From positions 372,001 through 436,000 of the forward strand of contig JAVHNS010000017.1 in the NCBI GenBank assembly GCA_036872755.1: DNA of 64,000 nucleotides, read 5' to 3'. Source of the DNA: Orbilia blumenaviensis (lineage: Eukaryota > Ascomycota > Orbiliomycetes > Orbiliales > Orbiliaceae). Below are positions 1 through 10,846 of the stretch, one piece after another (positions within the stretch are counted from its first letter, which is position 1; each line of letters starts with the position of its first letter). The notes beneath the pieces are model-generated. The model was given only the letters and a program-made list of their open reading frames with translations. It was not told the DNA's origin and searched no databases. A program made the translations under genes and the position numbers.

Positions 1-1222
1 GATAGGGGATATTTAACGGTGTTCTTTTCGAGTAACTATGCAGTACAACATAGCTCGATAAGCGGGTGGCGGTTTTTCATTAAATCCGGATTATATGAAG
101 GGCTGATAATTTCTGGAGCTGAACAGCAACTAGCCATTGCCAAAGAAAGGGCTGGCAGTAATCCTGGTTGGGGCTGCGAGAATTATTGAACTTGGAATGC
201 AATATTAATGCATTGAACCCGATGCATGCAGCCTAGCTCATGTTAGACGGTTGGGGCCGACAGGGCTTCTGATGGATCGCGGAATCCGGGTTGCACATTT
301 TATCCACCTGCACACGACCAAGGTAGAGCCATTCCCTCGCCAACGTTATGCTAGTTTAAGCACAAGCCCAAGTGCCGGTCGGCTACCCGTTACTCGATTG
401 TATCGGTCATATTTTTGGTTCGTGCCTTCCCCCGGTCCTAACAATGCAACTTGGGGAAAAAAGCCACCAGCAGCCGCATATTAGCGAAGAAGTAACCACG
501 GTCCCTCGCATCGATAGCTTAGCTTGGTCTGGAATGCAGAACGGATGCTAGTGACCGACCCCATACTTTCCGATGATCGAAGAGTACATTGCATTACATA
601 TGGCACAGTACAGACCACCGCTGAGAACTGGTGGAAGAAGCAATGATGCAACGAGGACAAAAGGATCCCAACACGTTCGCACGGGATTTGGTTAGTACAC
701 ATGTGGCCTCCCCCAAATCCAAGGCGAGGGACAAGACAAGGCGAAGAATTATGTAGGAAAGAAGGCTTTACCAGACCCGGCGAAGAGGAGTATTCAAAAG
801 GCGCGTACTCCCCGCAAGTTGCAATCTCAACTTGAGCTCTCGAATTGAATCACTTCCAGTTCTTACAAAGTAGCATTTACTATCTAGCTACAGCTTTTAT
901 ACAATTTGCCATTTCAATTGGTCCTGTTTTTTACTGAGACATCTACTTAGGTGGTAGCTACGTGATACAGATAGCTTCTATATCATTTACTTCCGGTCGC
1001 GATAAGTCCACGCATACAAATGTACGTCATTTCATCACCCCTCATCCAATGAGCACGCTCATGCACCATCGGCTCATCCCGCTTCGCAACCGCTTCCGTC
1101 TTGGGCATGCCACGGGAATGTTTGCATGCTGTCATAAATTTGAGATATTATGGGCCAATTCCCAGACTATAGGCCAAAATAGCATTCAGTACTAATGATG
1201 GCGACAATTAAGACTTGTGACA
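1..1222. other. intergenic, no gene recognised
   Basis: Only short open frames lie here, none resembling a known family. The stretch ends at the start codon of the glyoxalase-fold gene and presumably holds its promoter. I see no repeat or RNA gene. Confidence 0.6.
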
Positions 1223-2042
1223 ATGTCTGAAAAGCGATCCACCGACGTCACGGAGCCAACTCCTAATGTCGACTCACCCGTGAAAAAGAAGGTCAAAACC
1301 GACGATGTCGATACTGAAATCGAGACTGTCGTTGACACCACAAATGGCGCTGAGGCCGAGGCTGCGCCGGCGGAAGATGCAATGGCTGTCGAGGAAAAGG
1401 ATACAAACGGCACAGAAGCCAAAACCGATTCCGCGGAAGACGCAGCTGCCAATTGGACCCCGCCGCCGTTTGGAAGTGTATGCTGGATCCAGATTCCTGC
1501 GACGGATGTTGGCCGGAGTAAGGCGTAGGTGCAAAACATCCTGGACTAAGATACGTCGATCGTTACACAAATACTAATAAAATAGGGCGGGATAAATGGC
1601 AGTTTCTATTCCTCCGCTTTTTCATTCTCCTTCAAGCCGACCCCTGCCGGTTACAAGGAATCGGATATTGCAATGTTCACCCTTGCAAACCCCGGTGGCA
1701 CTCTAACTGGTGGCATCTGTAAGGTTGATACCAACTCGACGCCTTCGGGATCGACGATTCTCTACTTCATGGTGGACGACGTAGATAAAGCACTTGAGAA
1801 AGTTGTGGAGCTAGGAGGGAAAATTAGGGAGGAGAAAAAGCCAGAAGGAGACCATGGCCTTATGGGGCTATTTGAAGACACGCAAGTTCTTTCTATTCTG
1901 TTCAAACCCTTTTTATCATTGACTCATATACGTATTTATATTTCGGACCGGTGACTAACATCACGTTTATAGTGAGGGAAATGTACACGGCGTATACCAA
2001 ATGAAGCCGGCAGAACCTGCCACAGAAGAGGCAGCCGAGTAA
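1223..2042 (+). CDS. VOC / glyoxalase-fold family protein
   Basis: Three exons: 1223-1524, 1603-1885 and 1977-2042. A Lys/Glu/Asp/Ala-rich low-complexity N-terminus of about 85 residues (with a PVKKKVK basic patch that could act as a nuclear signal) precedes one vicinal-oxygen-chelate domain. The domain is marked by IPATDVGRSKAFYSSAF, the central LTGGIC strand, the LYFMVDDVDKALEKVVELGG helix and the closing FEDTQGNVHGVYQMK strand. The splice sites were chosen because they restore SKA-FYSS and EDTQ-GNVHG. Intron 1 uses GTAGGT with a branch at ACTAATA. Intron 2 has a poor donor (GTTCTT) and a GAG acceptor. The family includes glyoxalase I, bleomycin-resistance proteins and many uncharacterised members, and substrate cannot be read from sequence. 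The ATG at 1223 is the first usable start. Confidence 0.85.
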
Positions 2043-3060
2043 AATATTAATAAGATGGACATCTCATTTGAAAAGAAAAGATATGGAAAACGAAAAATTT
2101 AGGTCGCTGGGGCGTGAATGAGCAGTAAAGGACGATTTGTTTCCCACCTCGAAATCTCAATCCGACGATAAAATAGGCCAGTCTTCTTGTATCAAGCGCG
2201 TTCTCCGGTAGTATCAGTACACGAAACTGGTCCAGTGGCAGTCGCAGACAACAGCGCTCCGCAGTTCCGGCAGTTGCAAACATGATTGTTTTGAGCACAC
2301 CGGACCCTATATAAAATTTAGGTCTCTTTAAAACATGTCTTGAATTCCAATTTTCTCTATTATAACGATCAAGAAGTCGACCTTAGCCGTGATGTCGCAC
2401 AGATAAACGTTGCAATTATCAAAGGACGACTTGAGTATATCGGTGCTATCATCGAGCCTCCAGTCAAGCGGGGACTCAGCATTTAACAGTTACGGTAGGG
2501 AAAAACGGTGCATTTCCCGGGCGTATATCAAACGCAAGTCAGTCTTAAATCGGTATTCACGGCAATAAAGACATGCTAAAACTGGGACTTTAAGGCGTCT
2601 TCGAGGCACAAGAGGTCCTTAAAAACGCACCAAGCTCCCTAGCGTCTCACAGCTCTATGCAATAATTTCACACAACCCACGTCACGCCTATTAATTACGC
2701 TCTGTGGTTTTTCAACTACCTTCGAGCCTTTCTGAATTACTCTATCAACATATTTCCATTAGATAGGTCGGTATATCGATATCGACTAATGTTAACCCGA
2801 AAAACGAGCAACCCCGGGTTAGTTGACATTCTCTGCTAAAAGATAGAAAAAGGATAGAATCCAAAATCGAAACCAACAGATCTTGGGGGGAAAGGATAAA
2901 AATTAGGAGCTATTGCTTCCGGGTAATGATACCAAGCTACTTTTAAAAATTGACGAAAATTAAGGATAGAAATGTAAACCCACAAAACGTTCATTTTCAC
3001 TCAAAACAAAAAGGCTAGAATGTCGAATAGCTTTCAACATCATATATGAGGCCCAGACAA
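2043..3060. other. intergenic between convergent genes, AT-rich
   Basis: This separates the 3' ends of the convergent glyoxalase-fold and exonuclease genes. It is AT-rich, with frequent stops in all frames. No coding or RNA feature is recognised. Confidence 0.6.
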
Positions 3061-3852
3061 TCACGCAACAATAATGCCCCTAGTACGGAGAGTTTGAAAG
3101 GAAACAGGTGCTATGGCATTTTGTCTGCCTTTGACGAAGAAATCCTTTTTGCATAGTGCTATTCTTGCTTCTGTCTCCCTGCGAATTAGCACCATCCACC
3201 TTCTATCCATACTTCCGAGTTCCTGGGTGAACCGCCGCAACAGCACAGGCAGATATTGCACATCCTGTACGCAATAATCTACGAGATCCTGGGGTAACGG
3301 TCGGCGGTTGAATATTTCATAACTCCCACCTTGTTCAGGAGCGAATAGTTGGAGTCCCTTCTTTTTCACTTCGTCCATTTTCATTGCCTCGATTATGGAT
3401 AAGTTGGCGTTAGCCAATATCGCTTTGGATAGGCCGTGCAAATATCGGAGGTTAGATCCAGTCCTTGTTGCCAATTCATACAATTGTAGGTCAACTACAT
3501 TGGCGGTGGCGATAGAGAAATGATGGTAAAGAGCGTCATTATCGCTGCGGATATCGTAGAACACGACAGGGATAGTCGGATCTTCAAGAATGCTCTTCAA
3601 GGTAACCGACGGGTCAGTTGAACACGGAGTTGTGAACGCGGCGTTTCCCAGAGTGAATATATCAATGATGTAGATATGGGGAATGGTAGATACGAAGAGT
3701 TGAAGGATAGAAATGGATCCATCTCGACATAAGTCGACACCTTCCAAATCGATATATATCGATGGGCTAGAATTTGGTTCTCTAGGAATGAAAGAGAGAA
3801 GGCTTGAGATAGCCTCTGGCGTATCAACAAACGTAGATTCAGGTGGGGCCAT
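3061..3852 (-). CDS. 3'-5' exonuclease domain protein (RNase D / EXD1-like)
   Basis: Single-exon gene of 263 residues. It has a DnaQ/RNase D ribonuclease-H-like fold. The first acidic motif is IDLEGVDL (Asp and Glu of Exo I, about residue 34). The second is FYDIRSDNDALYHHF (Asp of Exo II, about residue 100). The third is DYCVQDVQYLPVLL (Tyr-x3-Asp of Exo III, about residue 190), which places it in the DEDDy class. Such proteins remove 3' nucleotides using two metal ions, but some relatives (EXD1) are inactive RNA-binding adaptors. All four acidic residues and the Tyr appear present, so activity is plausible. No targeting sequence is visible. The substrate, RNA or DNA, is unknown. Confidence 0.85.
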   Translation of the reverse strand: MAPPESTFVDTPEAISSLLSFIPREPNSSPSIYIDLEGVDLCRDGSISILQLFVSTIPHIYIIDIFTLGNAAFTTPCSTDPSVTLKSILEDPTIPVVFYDIRSDNDALYHHFSIATANVVDLQLYELATRTGSNLRYLHGLSKAILANANLSIIEAMKMDEVKKKGLQLFAPEQGGSYEIFNRRPLPQDLVDYCVQDVQYLPVLLRRFTQELGSMDRRWMVLIRRETEARIALCKKDFFVKGRQNAIAPVSFQTLRTRGIIVA

Positions 3853-5382
3853 GGTCTCGTCTAGGAATGTATTGGCCTAGGAGCTCGTACCGGCGATGGA
3901 ATTGGAAATAGTTTAGTGGATAGCCTCCCGCCTACCAGCACGGGGGTTCTCTTAATTTAAATCGGTGCCGAATTAGTCTCAAAATATGTTCAGGACAATA
4001 TCGCTCAATATTCCAGAAAAGCTGATACGTTACAACGGAACTAGTGGAGGATCTACGAAACCTTTTTCCAAAAATGCACGTCAACCATTCGGGAAACCTG
4101 CTTCTGATCGACTGCAGAAACGGGAATAATGAAATGGCAAACAGTGCCTGTAAGGCTGTTGCCGTGAACCTAAAATTGCTTTCATTGCTATGTATACTGG
4201 TTTGTATCCATGAGTAGATACCTAATGCGGAATCTGTATATACTAATTTGACTATATACAGCTATGTATATGCAAAAATGCTTGATAAAATCCATGCAGA
4301 TTTGTTAACCAGACTTGTGCTACATTGGGTGAGCAACAGCCGACGCCGTCTATTGAAAGACCAAGCGCTGGTCCATGTGTTGTCAACGTTGTATTCTTGC
4401 TCAACCATCCTATCTATTACTATTCGTAGAATCTCGGTACCTGGCGCGATATCCTATGGACTTGGTAATAGACTATAAACTTATCTGCTCTATCTAAAAG
4501 AGTGCGAAAACCATATTTTTATGCAATTACATATCTGTTTCAGTCCCCAGAAACATTCGAAACTCAAGCATAGGTACTTCGCTGCAACGCACTGATAGAG
4601 TCGTTTGTGTGTTTGTACGCAAGCACCAATATCAGACTAAAGCATGAAAAATAGCATTTGTGTTTCGAGACCTACCGTCAAGCACTTTGGCGACGATCCC
4701 AATACCTTTACTAAAGTTTTCATTGAGGACACCATATTCCGGTGTTATTTTGCTTAGATCCTAGAAATTTCTCCCGTTTTAAAGTCAGATGTTTCTATGA
4801 ACCTGGTATGAACCAAGTTTTGTACCTCAACCAAACTAGCAAATGGGGCCATGAACCGGTTCCTGCAAGGAATCTGTCCTAATTAGCTAATCGCATTAAC
4901 TTCAAGGTTTTAACTAGTTAGCTACCGATACTTAATACTGTTGGAACCTCAATACAAAAGACAGGCATCAACTGCTCAAATCTTAATCTCATACACAACA
5001 AGAATCGATACTTTTGGAAGATTGGAAACTGGTCCCTAACTTACGAGACGATCCTTAACCCAATCCTCATTGATTTGTTAGGATATAAGACAGGGTATAG
5101 GCATTGAAAGGTTTAATCGTGCTTCAAAACCCATTCTCGAAAGGCTCTGAAATTCATGAAAGCTTGAGCTCTGCTTGGCACAGCTGTGTTGTTGGTCGTT
5201 GGAGGCTCAAAGTAGCGTCACGTGATGAGTCTCATAACGGGAGCTCGTTCCGTTTCCACAGCGCCGTGCCCTGACGATCCCATGATATACTGCTGTAGAA
5301 TTCCTTCTCCTTCCCTGTAAACCCCCTCCCTTTCCTATGTACCTATTACCACCCTCGAAGCCCCAACAAACCTCGACAAAGG
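3853..5382. other. divergent intergenic region
   Basis: About 1.5 kb between the divergent exonuclease and CDK genes, AT-rich through much of its length. A CACGTG E-box inside GTCACGTGAT lies at 5219-5224, about 160 bases before the CDK start. No gene is recognised, and the 76-codon open frame near 4250-4480 looks random. Confidence 0.55.
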
Positions 5383-7216
5383 ATGTCGTCACGACGAGAA
5401 AGAGAACGCGAGCGCGATCATGGTCGTGATGAGGATGAGGATAGTCCTAGCCGATATCCTAAATACATGTCCATCACTGGCGAACCGCTAGATTTAGATC
5501 TGGATAAAACTTTTTTAGGTTTGTTATGTTTCCATAGAAGACAATTATAAGACTTTTTTTACTGAAAACTATATCATTGTAGGCAAATGCAGGCATATCG
5601 ACGAATTTGAATCCTTGAACCAGCTTGGTGAAGGGAGTTTGTCTCTCCAAAATCCTCTCATGCAGGAATCATAGAGTCTAACAGGAATACAATAAAGCAT
5701 ACGGTGTCGTCCGTCGCGCTAGAGATCGTAAGGTCACGAATCGCACAGACAAACACGCTATCGTCGCGCTCAAGCAAGTCCGCATCTTTGACGAAGACCG
5801 CAACAATGGGATTCCTATCACCGCGCTTCGAGAAATATTCCTTCTCCGCGATCTGAAGCATAGGAATGTAGTGCGGGTACTTGACATTGCCGTTGGGAAT
5901 GAACTACACGATGTTTACATGGTGATGGAATATGCTGAGCAGGTTGGTCCTTAACTTTTTTCCGGGGATTTTTTTTCTTTAATATGGGGCTTCTTTTTGG
6001 GAAGTTCCGGTTTGGAAGACGGGAAAACACACCTGGCTGGCTTATTCTTGAACCCCTTGGCGAAAATCCTACCTCTCTGAAATCAGGGTCTCTTTCTTCT
6101 TCCTTTTTCGTTTCGGAGGAGAGGGGGCTTTGATGGATGATTGGAGGTTTTCTCGAGGGGATTCAGCGCTCTTCCTCCGAGATTGTAATGCTCTTAGGAC
6201 TTGGCCAACCTTCTTGACTACGCGAGAGTCAATTACTCTCAAAGCGAAGGTGAGACCACTTTGCCCAGGCCTTTGAATCCATAGAAATATTTGCTGATGA
6301 AAAGAATAGTTAAATGCCTGGCAAAGCAGCTATTCGAGGGTTTGGAGTATTTACATGACCGAAATGTCATCCACCGGTAATACTGCCCCGCTTCTTAAAA
6401 AAAAAACTGGGATTTCGGCTTACACATACACGCAGTGACATAAAAGCCAGCAATCTTCTGCTTACCGCAAAGGGCATTTTAAAGATTGGTATGGATTCGA
6501 ACCCCTATTTGAGTAGATGCCAAGGTTGCGTAATTATCGTACTAACCAGAAATCCAGCCGACTTCGGACTCGCTCGGGAGTATTCAGAGCGCCCCCTGAC
6601 CCCCAATGTGGTTACAGTCTGGTACCGCTCACCGGAACTCTTGCTAGGTGCAACCCGCTACACACCCGCCGTAGACATCTGGGCAGCGGGGATGGTCATT
6701 GGTGAGATCATCAAACAGGTACCTCTATGCCCTGGAGAAAACGAAATCGATCAACTAAATAGGATCGCACAACTACTGGGTGTTCCAAACGATCGAATCT
6801 GGCCCAAAATCCATACAATGCCCTCGTACCACCAAATGAAATACAGAATACAAAATCCTCAACGACAAAACCAGTTGGAAATATTGTTCCTGGGATTAAC
6901 TTCTTCCGCAACCGTCAATTTGATCAACTCCTGTTTGACATACGATCCCGAGAGGAGGATTACGGCAAGGCAGTGTTTGGGTCATGAATATTTTAGGGAG
7001 GCGCCAGCGCCAAAGGAGCCAGGTATGATGCCGACTTTTCCAGAAACTCGAAATAATGCCAGTGGAGCGGATGAAGGGAATGATACCGTCGCCCTTCATG
7101 GAAAACGGGTTGGAGGATATGATTCCGGTAGTGGATTGGGAAATGGAGGCTATGTGTTTGATTTTGATGGGCAGTTTGGAGAGATGCCGCAAAAGAAGAG
7201 GCATCGACATGGATAA
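5383..7216 (+). CDS. cyclin-dependent kinase, CDK10/CDK11 (PITSLRE) type
   Basis: Seven exons (5383-5518, 5583-5636, 5698-5942, 6198-6249, 6310-6376, 6436-6488, 6558-7216) give about 421 residues. The Arg/Glu-rich N-terminus is followed by the kinase domain: Gly-loop LGEGTYGVV (about 60-68), VALK lysine (about 89), PITALRE cyclin-binding helix (103-109), HRDIKASN catalytic loop, ADFGLAR (203-209) and a T-loop ending TVWYRSPELLLG. All catalytic residues are present. EYAEQDLANLL after the hinge and PITALRE resemble CDK10 and CDK11, which act in transcription and splicing or cell-cycle control. I cannot tell which of the two it is. A basic KKRHRH tail could be a nuclear signal. The acceptor at 5697 (AAAG) was chosen because it restores the TYGVV of the Gly-loop. 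Intron 3 is unusually long (255 bases). Confidence 0.9.
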
Positions 7217-7489
7217 ATTCTGTTTTTCAGCTGGTTAGGGTGGGAGTCTATTGGGTGTTTGCTTTAATTTGGTTTTCGATAAATTATAGAGTTGGAGGTA
7301 TTTGAGCATAGGCTCTGCATTCGGTCAAATAATTAATAGATCGAGTAACCCTCAGAGAGCTCGAGAGGTGCGTCAATGAGTTGCAAGACGGCATAAAATA
7401 TAAAACGGAGACCTAGGTTCTAGCTATTCTTGAGCTAAAGGAGAAATTAACAATTGCAAACTTGATACTTTGATAAGAGAAACAAGAAC

Positions 7490-9078
7490 TTAAGCACTTG
7501 CGGGAGCTCGGGAGTTGGGCATCCGAAAGTGGTATCTATTATCATCAGAATATCCCCCAGCCCCCATGTCTTGGGAGGACTGAGCATCCTCGGGGCGAGA
7601 ATTCATAGCCCTTGAGGGGGCCTTAGTGGAGACATGCGTCTGAAGAAACTTCTTCCAACCCCGCAGGTAGCTCGCGATATAAATCGAAATCATCACCGCA
7701 AGCGAAGCTACAAACCCGAAAACACTTATATTCGAAAAATCCTTGTGTTCCAGAAGTACCCTAGAGCACCACGAGAACTGGTCCAATTCACTCTCAAGCA
7801 GCATATCATCACCATCCCGCTCTGACCTCGCATAAAAGTATTCAGCACTATCCTCCGCCGCGACAACAGCTCTAATCCTTGCCTTTGCATACCAAATCGT
7901 CTTTAGATACCATGAAATAACCTCATCCCTCCAAAGAGTCGTACTATTTTTAAATATTTCGCCGTTTTTGCGGTAGTGTTTTAAAATGGTGTTTCTTCTA
8001 TTATCCCAATCTTCTGTAATCAATGCCAGATAGTTCTCTATGGAAAGTAGCTTTCCAACGCTCCGCATAGACTGCCAGAATTCCAAAGCCGCCCCGTGGG
8101 GGGGGGGTCGTTGTTCAGCTACCAACTCTCAGATCAGTAGATGCTACTCTTTAATTTGTCACGAAGATTAATCACAGCCTCCCAAACCCCCCGCCTAACT
8201 TTCCTAAAACCCCTGGGCACCATAATCCTAATAGTATAAACCATACTTTTAACAGCCTGCATCTGCGAAAGCCGTAGCAGCGGACTATCCTCATCATCAC
8301 CCGTCGACAACTGAACCGGTTTCTTCCATAAATACACCAGATGTCGCAATATAACCCATGATCGCGGTTGTACAACGACTAATAATAGGACGTAGAAGTC
8401 CATTATCCAGAATTATTGGATGTTTGTGACCGTATAGAACCATTTCTCGCGGAAAGCTTCGCCGTAGAGGTGTCAAAGATCGTTTTTGATATGCTCTACT
8501 ATACACCCCGCTTCGGTATTCTAAGGCGGCTCAGTTTGGATCGACTTGACTTCACTCCGTCCTGCCGCGCGACGAAATCCTGTTTTTTCGCTCATTTATA
8601 TTCTAACACAGTAAATGGATTAATCATACCTGCCAGTCCGAAGGCGACCCACCCAACATATTGTGCATGTTCGTATACGTATTTGGAGGACAACGAGGCC
8701 GTCTTGGACTGGCAGATCAATCGATCGATCGATGCCTCGAGAAGAGATAGAAACGACTTGAACAGCTACTTCAGAGATCTTCGCGACGCATGTAAACCTT
8801 TGAGGTGGTAGGAACAATAGGATTAATTACTCTTGTCATTGCAATCAACGTTGCAGCCTCGCTGTAACGTAACCAAGAGCAATAAAATACCACACTAAAA
8901 AGGTGTTGCTCCCCCAAAACTGGGACCCCGCTTCAAGGATCTCAGGTATCACAAGCACAAGTACTATTCCAGACGTATCACAGTCGAAGCCCCGAATACT
9001 CCATTGAATCCATAAACCCCTCCTCCCAAAACCAAAAATCTCCAAAAGCATCTCCAAATTTATATATAAACTTTTCAT
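7490..9078 (-). CDS. uncharacterised multi-exon membrane protein (model unresolved)
   Basis: Several coding-like segments lie in series on the minus strand. The first, from an ATG at 9078, contains GRRGLWIQWSIRGFDCDTSG and a hydrophobic VWYFIALGYV stretch. Next comes a segment ending YEHAQYVGWVAFGLA (about 8740-8625) with a GTATGA donor. Then follow frames covering 8506-8134, and a C-terminal exon from about 8050 with a membrane segment ISVFGFVASLAVMISIYIASYL and a polar tail ending at 7490. Hydrophobic and charged blocks alternate as in a membrane protein. I do not recognise the family. The last join near 8095-8140 cannot be made in frame with good splice signals, and a run of ten G bases (8107 region) sits exactly there. 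A sequencing indel or decay is therefore possible. Exon limits are tentative. Confidence 0.4.
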
Positions 9079-9488
9079 CTCAAACACTCCCGAGACTAAA
9101 AGCCAAACCCCACCGGCCGGTCTCTACAGAATACTCCACACTCCACGTAATGTAAACTCAAATAAGATTGATCCTATACCCACGCTATCAGGTGATATTC
9201 CACCGGGCCTACGTAACCACTCAGCTCAACAATCCGCACCAGATCCAAAAGCGCACCAACTCTTTAAACCACCTCACAGCCCCCCCATCAACCCACACGA
9301 ACACAGTTGCATCTACACACCTATTACTCACCTTCCTTCCCTCCTTCCCTACAGCCTTCTTTATTCACATGCTGTCAAAACAAGCTTTTTAGAGACAAAA
9401 AAAACAATCAAAGATACATAATAGCATTAATTCCCGGATTTTACATCCCCTGAGTAATACAAATAATACGACAGCTCCTTTGCCCCCC
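9079..9488. other. divergent promoter region
   Basis: About 410 bases between the divergent membrane-protein genes. The plus strand is pyrimidine- and A-rich close to the downstream ATG, typical of fungal leaders. No gene is recognised. Confidence 0.5.
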
Positions 9489-10263
9489 ATGTCTCGTACA
9501 ATATTCTACGGCGCTGCGTTCGCCGCTTTTGCCTCCGGTACGAAACCTTCCAACGATAGTATCAATTCAGTAGTTCAGTAGCACCAGTAATAGTAAAAAT
9601 ACTGACGATCACGTGCCTTTATCCATCAACAGCATCAATCCTAACTCTCACCGCGATAAGCATCCCCCGGTGGGTATCATATACCTATGAAACCGTACGA
9701 GCTCCCCTCCACAAACAACTACCACCCCCCTCGTAACCCAAACTTAAGCTAAAATCACAAAATTATGAAATCTACAGTCCTCAGGCCCGATAACCCAAAC
9801 CTACGGCCTCCGCCACCGCTGTCGCACCGGTCCCGGAGATACCCCCACAATCTGCGAACGTTTCCCCACAACCACCGACTGCGAAGACTCGGCCCATTTC
9901 TGCTCCCTATGGCGTTCCACGAGCTACCTTATGGACCTAGCGATCTCAATCGAACTCCTAACGACCCTCGCATTCCTACTGACCCTCTTCGGCGGCGCCT
10001 CGTCTCGTAAAAAGGGCTGGAAGTTCTTGGTGATATTGTTGTTTTTGACGGTTGCGTGTCAGTTGATTGCTATGTCGCTGGTTAGTTATGTTTATGAGAA
10101 TGATGAGAGGTTTTTTGTGGGGTGGAGGTTGGATGTCAGTTGGGTGCTTTGTACTTTCTCTTGGGGGGTTATTTTGGTGGTTGCGGGGTTGGTGGGGCTT
10201 GTTGGGTGGGTTTTGCCGGCGGAGGAGGAGGGTGGGGAGAGTGGGTATGAGAGGCTACAGTAA
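9489..10263 (+). CDS. four-TM claudin-like membrane protein
   Basis: Three exons (9489-9537, 9633-9694, 9778-10263) give 198 residues. Four hydrophobic segments are visible: one at the N-terminus (FYGAAFAAFASASILTLTA), one after the first loop (MDLAISIELLTTLAFLLTLF), LVILLFLTVACQLIAMSLV, and VLCTFSWGVILVVAGLVGLV. The loop between TM1 and TM2 carries several Cys (GLRHRC, TICERFP, DCED, HFCSLW), as in claudin/PMP22 and fungal SUR7-like tetraspans, where paired Cys stabilise the extracellular loop. The short loop NDERFFVGWRLDVSW before TM4 looks conserved in character. Function is unknown; a plasma-membrane or cell-contact role is inference only. Exon 1 holds only 16 codons and intron 2 has a GTACGA donor, so automatic gene callers may miss the N-terminus. 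Confidence 0.75.
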
Positions 10264-10846
10264 TTTTTTTTTCTTTTCCTTCAAATGGTTATCGATTGTT
10301 CAATTGGGTGACATGTGGTGGAGGTAATGGATTGGAGGGATGCTATTCAGTCTGGGATTTATTTCTATCGGTTCTGTTTGCGGGAGGGTTTTCATCATGG
10401 GATATTTTAGCCAGCGAGTCTTTTATTTTCTTCTTTCTTTCTTTTTATTCGACACTTCAATATTCGGTCGGGCACTCAAGGGCATGGAAGCATTTCAGTA
10501 TCGAGTTTATACGATAGCAGGAAGGGAGAATAACGACATATTCACGATACATAGAACAACATATCATCTTTGTAATACTATTAGCAGGAGGAGACGGCGA
10601 TAAGGCAAAGGAAGAAGGATAAGATTGGGATTAATACTGTCATCAATACCAGTAACTAATTATTCAAATTGAAGTTATTCCAATTTTTCCTTGTTTCCAA
10701 ACACTCTATCGAGAGTTTTCCCTGATATCTTGTCATATCCCAAAAAATAATGATAACGAAAAAAGGCAGCCATGCCTTCTTTCAACTCCCTACCCTGGAG
10801 AGTCCAGTATGCCTTAGTAAACCAAAAACAAAAAGAAAAAAACAGT
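10264..10846. other. intergenic between convergent genes
   Basis: 3' flanks of the convergent claudin-like and M20 peptidase genes. T-rich just after the first stop. No further gene recognised. Confidence 0.6.

Noticed and set aside
6489..6557. tRNA-like B box (GGTTCGAATCC) and A-box-like TGGTTAGTACG on the minus strand inside CDK intron 6
   Set aside because: Acceptor and T-stem do not pair and the spacing is wrong; the stretch behaves as a normal intron.
8416..8811. 131-codon plus-strand open frame
   Set aside because: Overlaps minus-strand segments that fit better as exons of a membrane protein; no recognisable domain. Not fully excluded.
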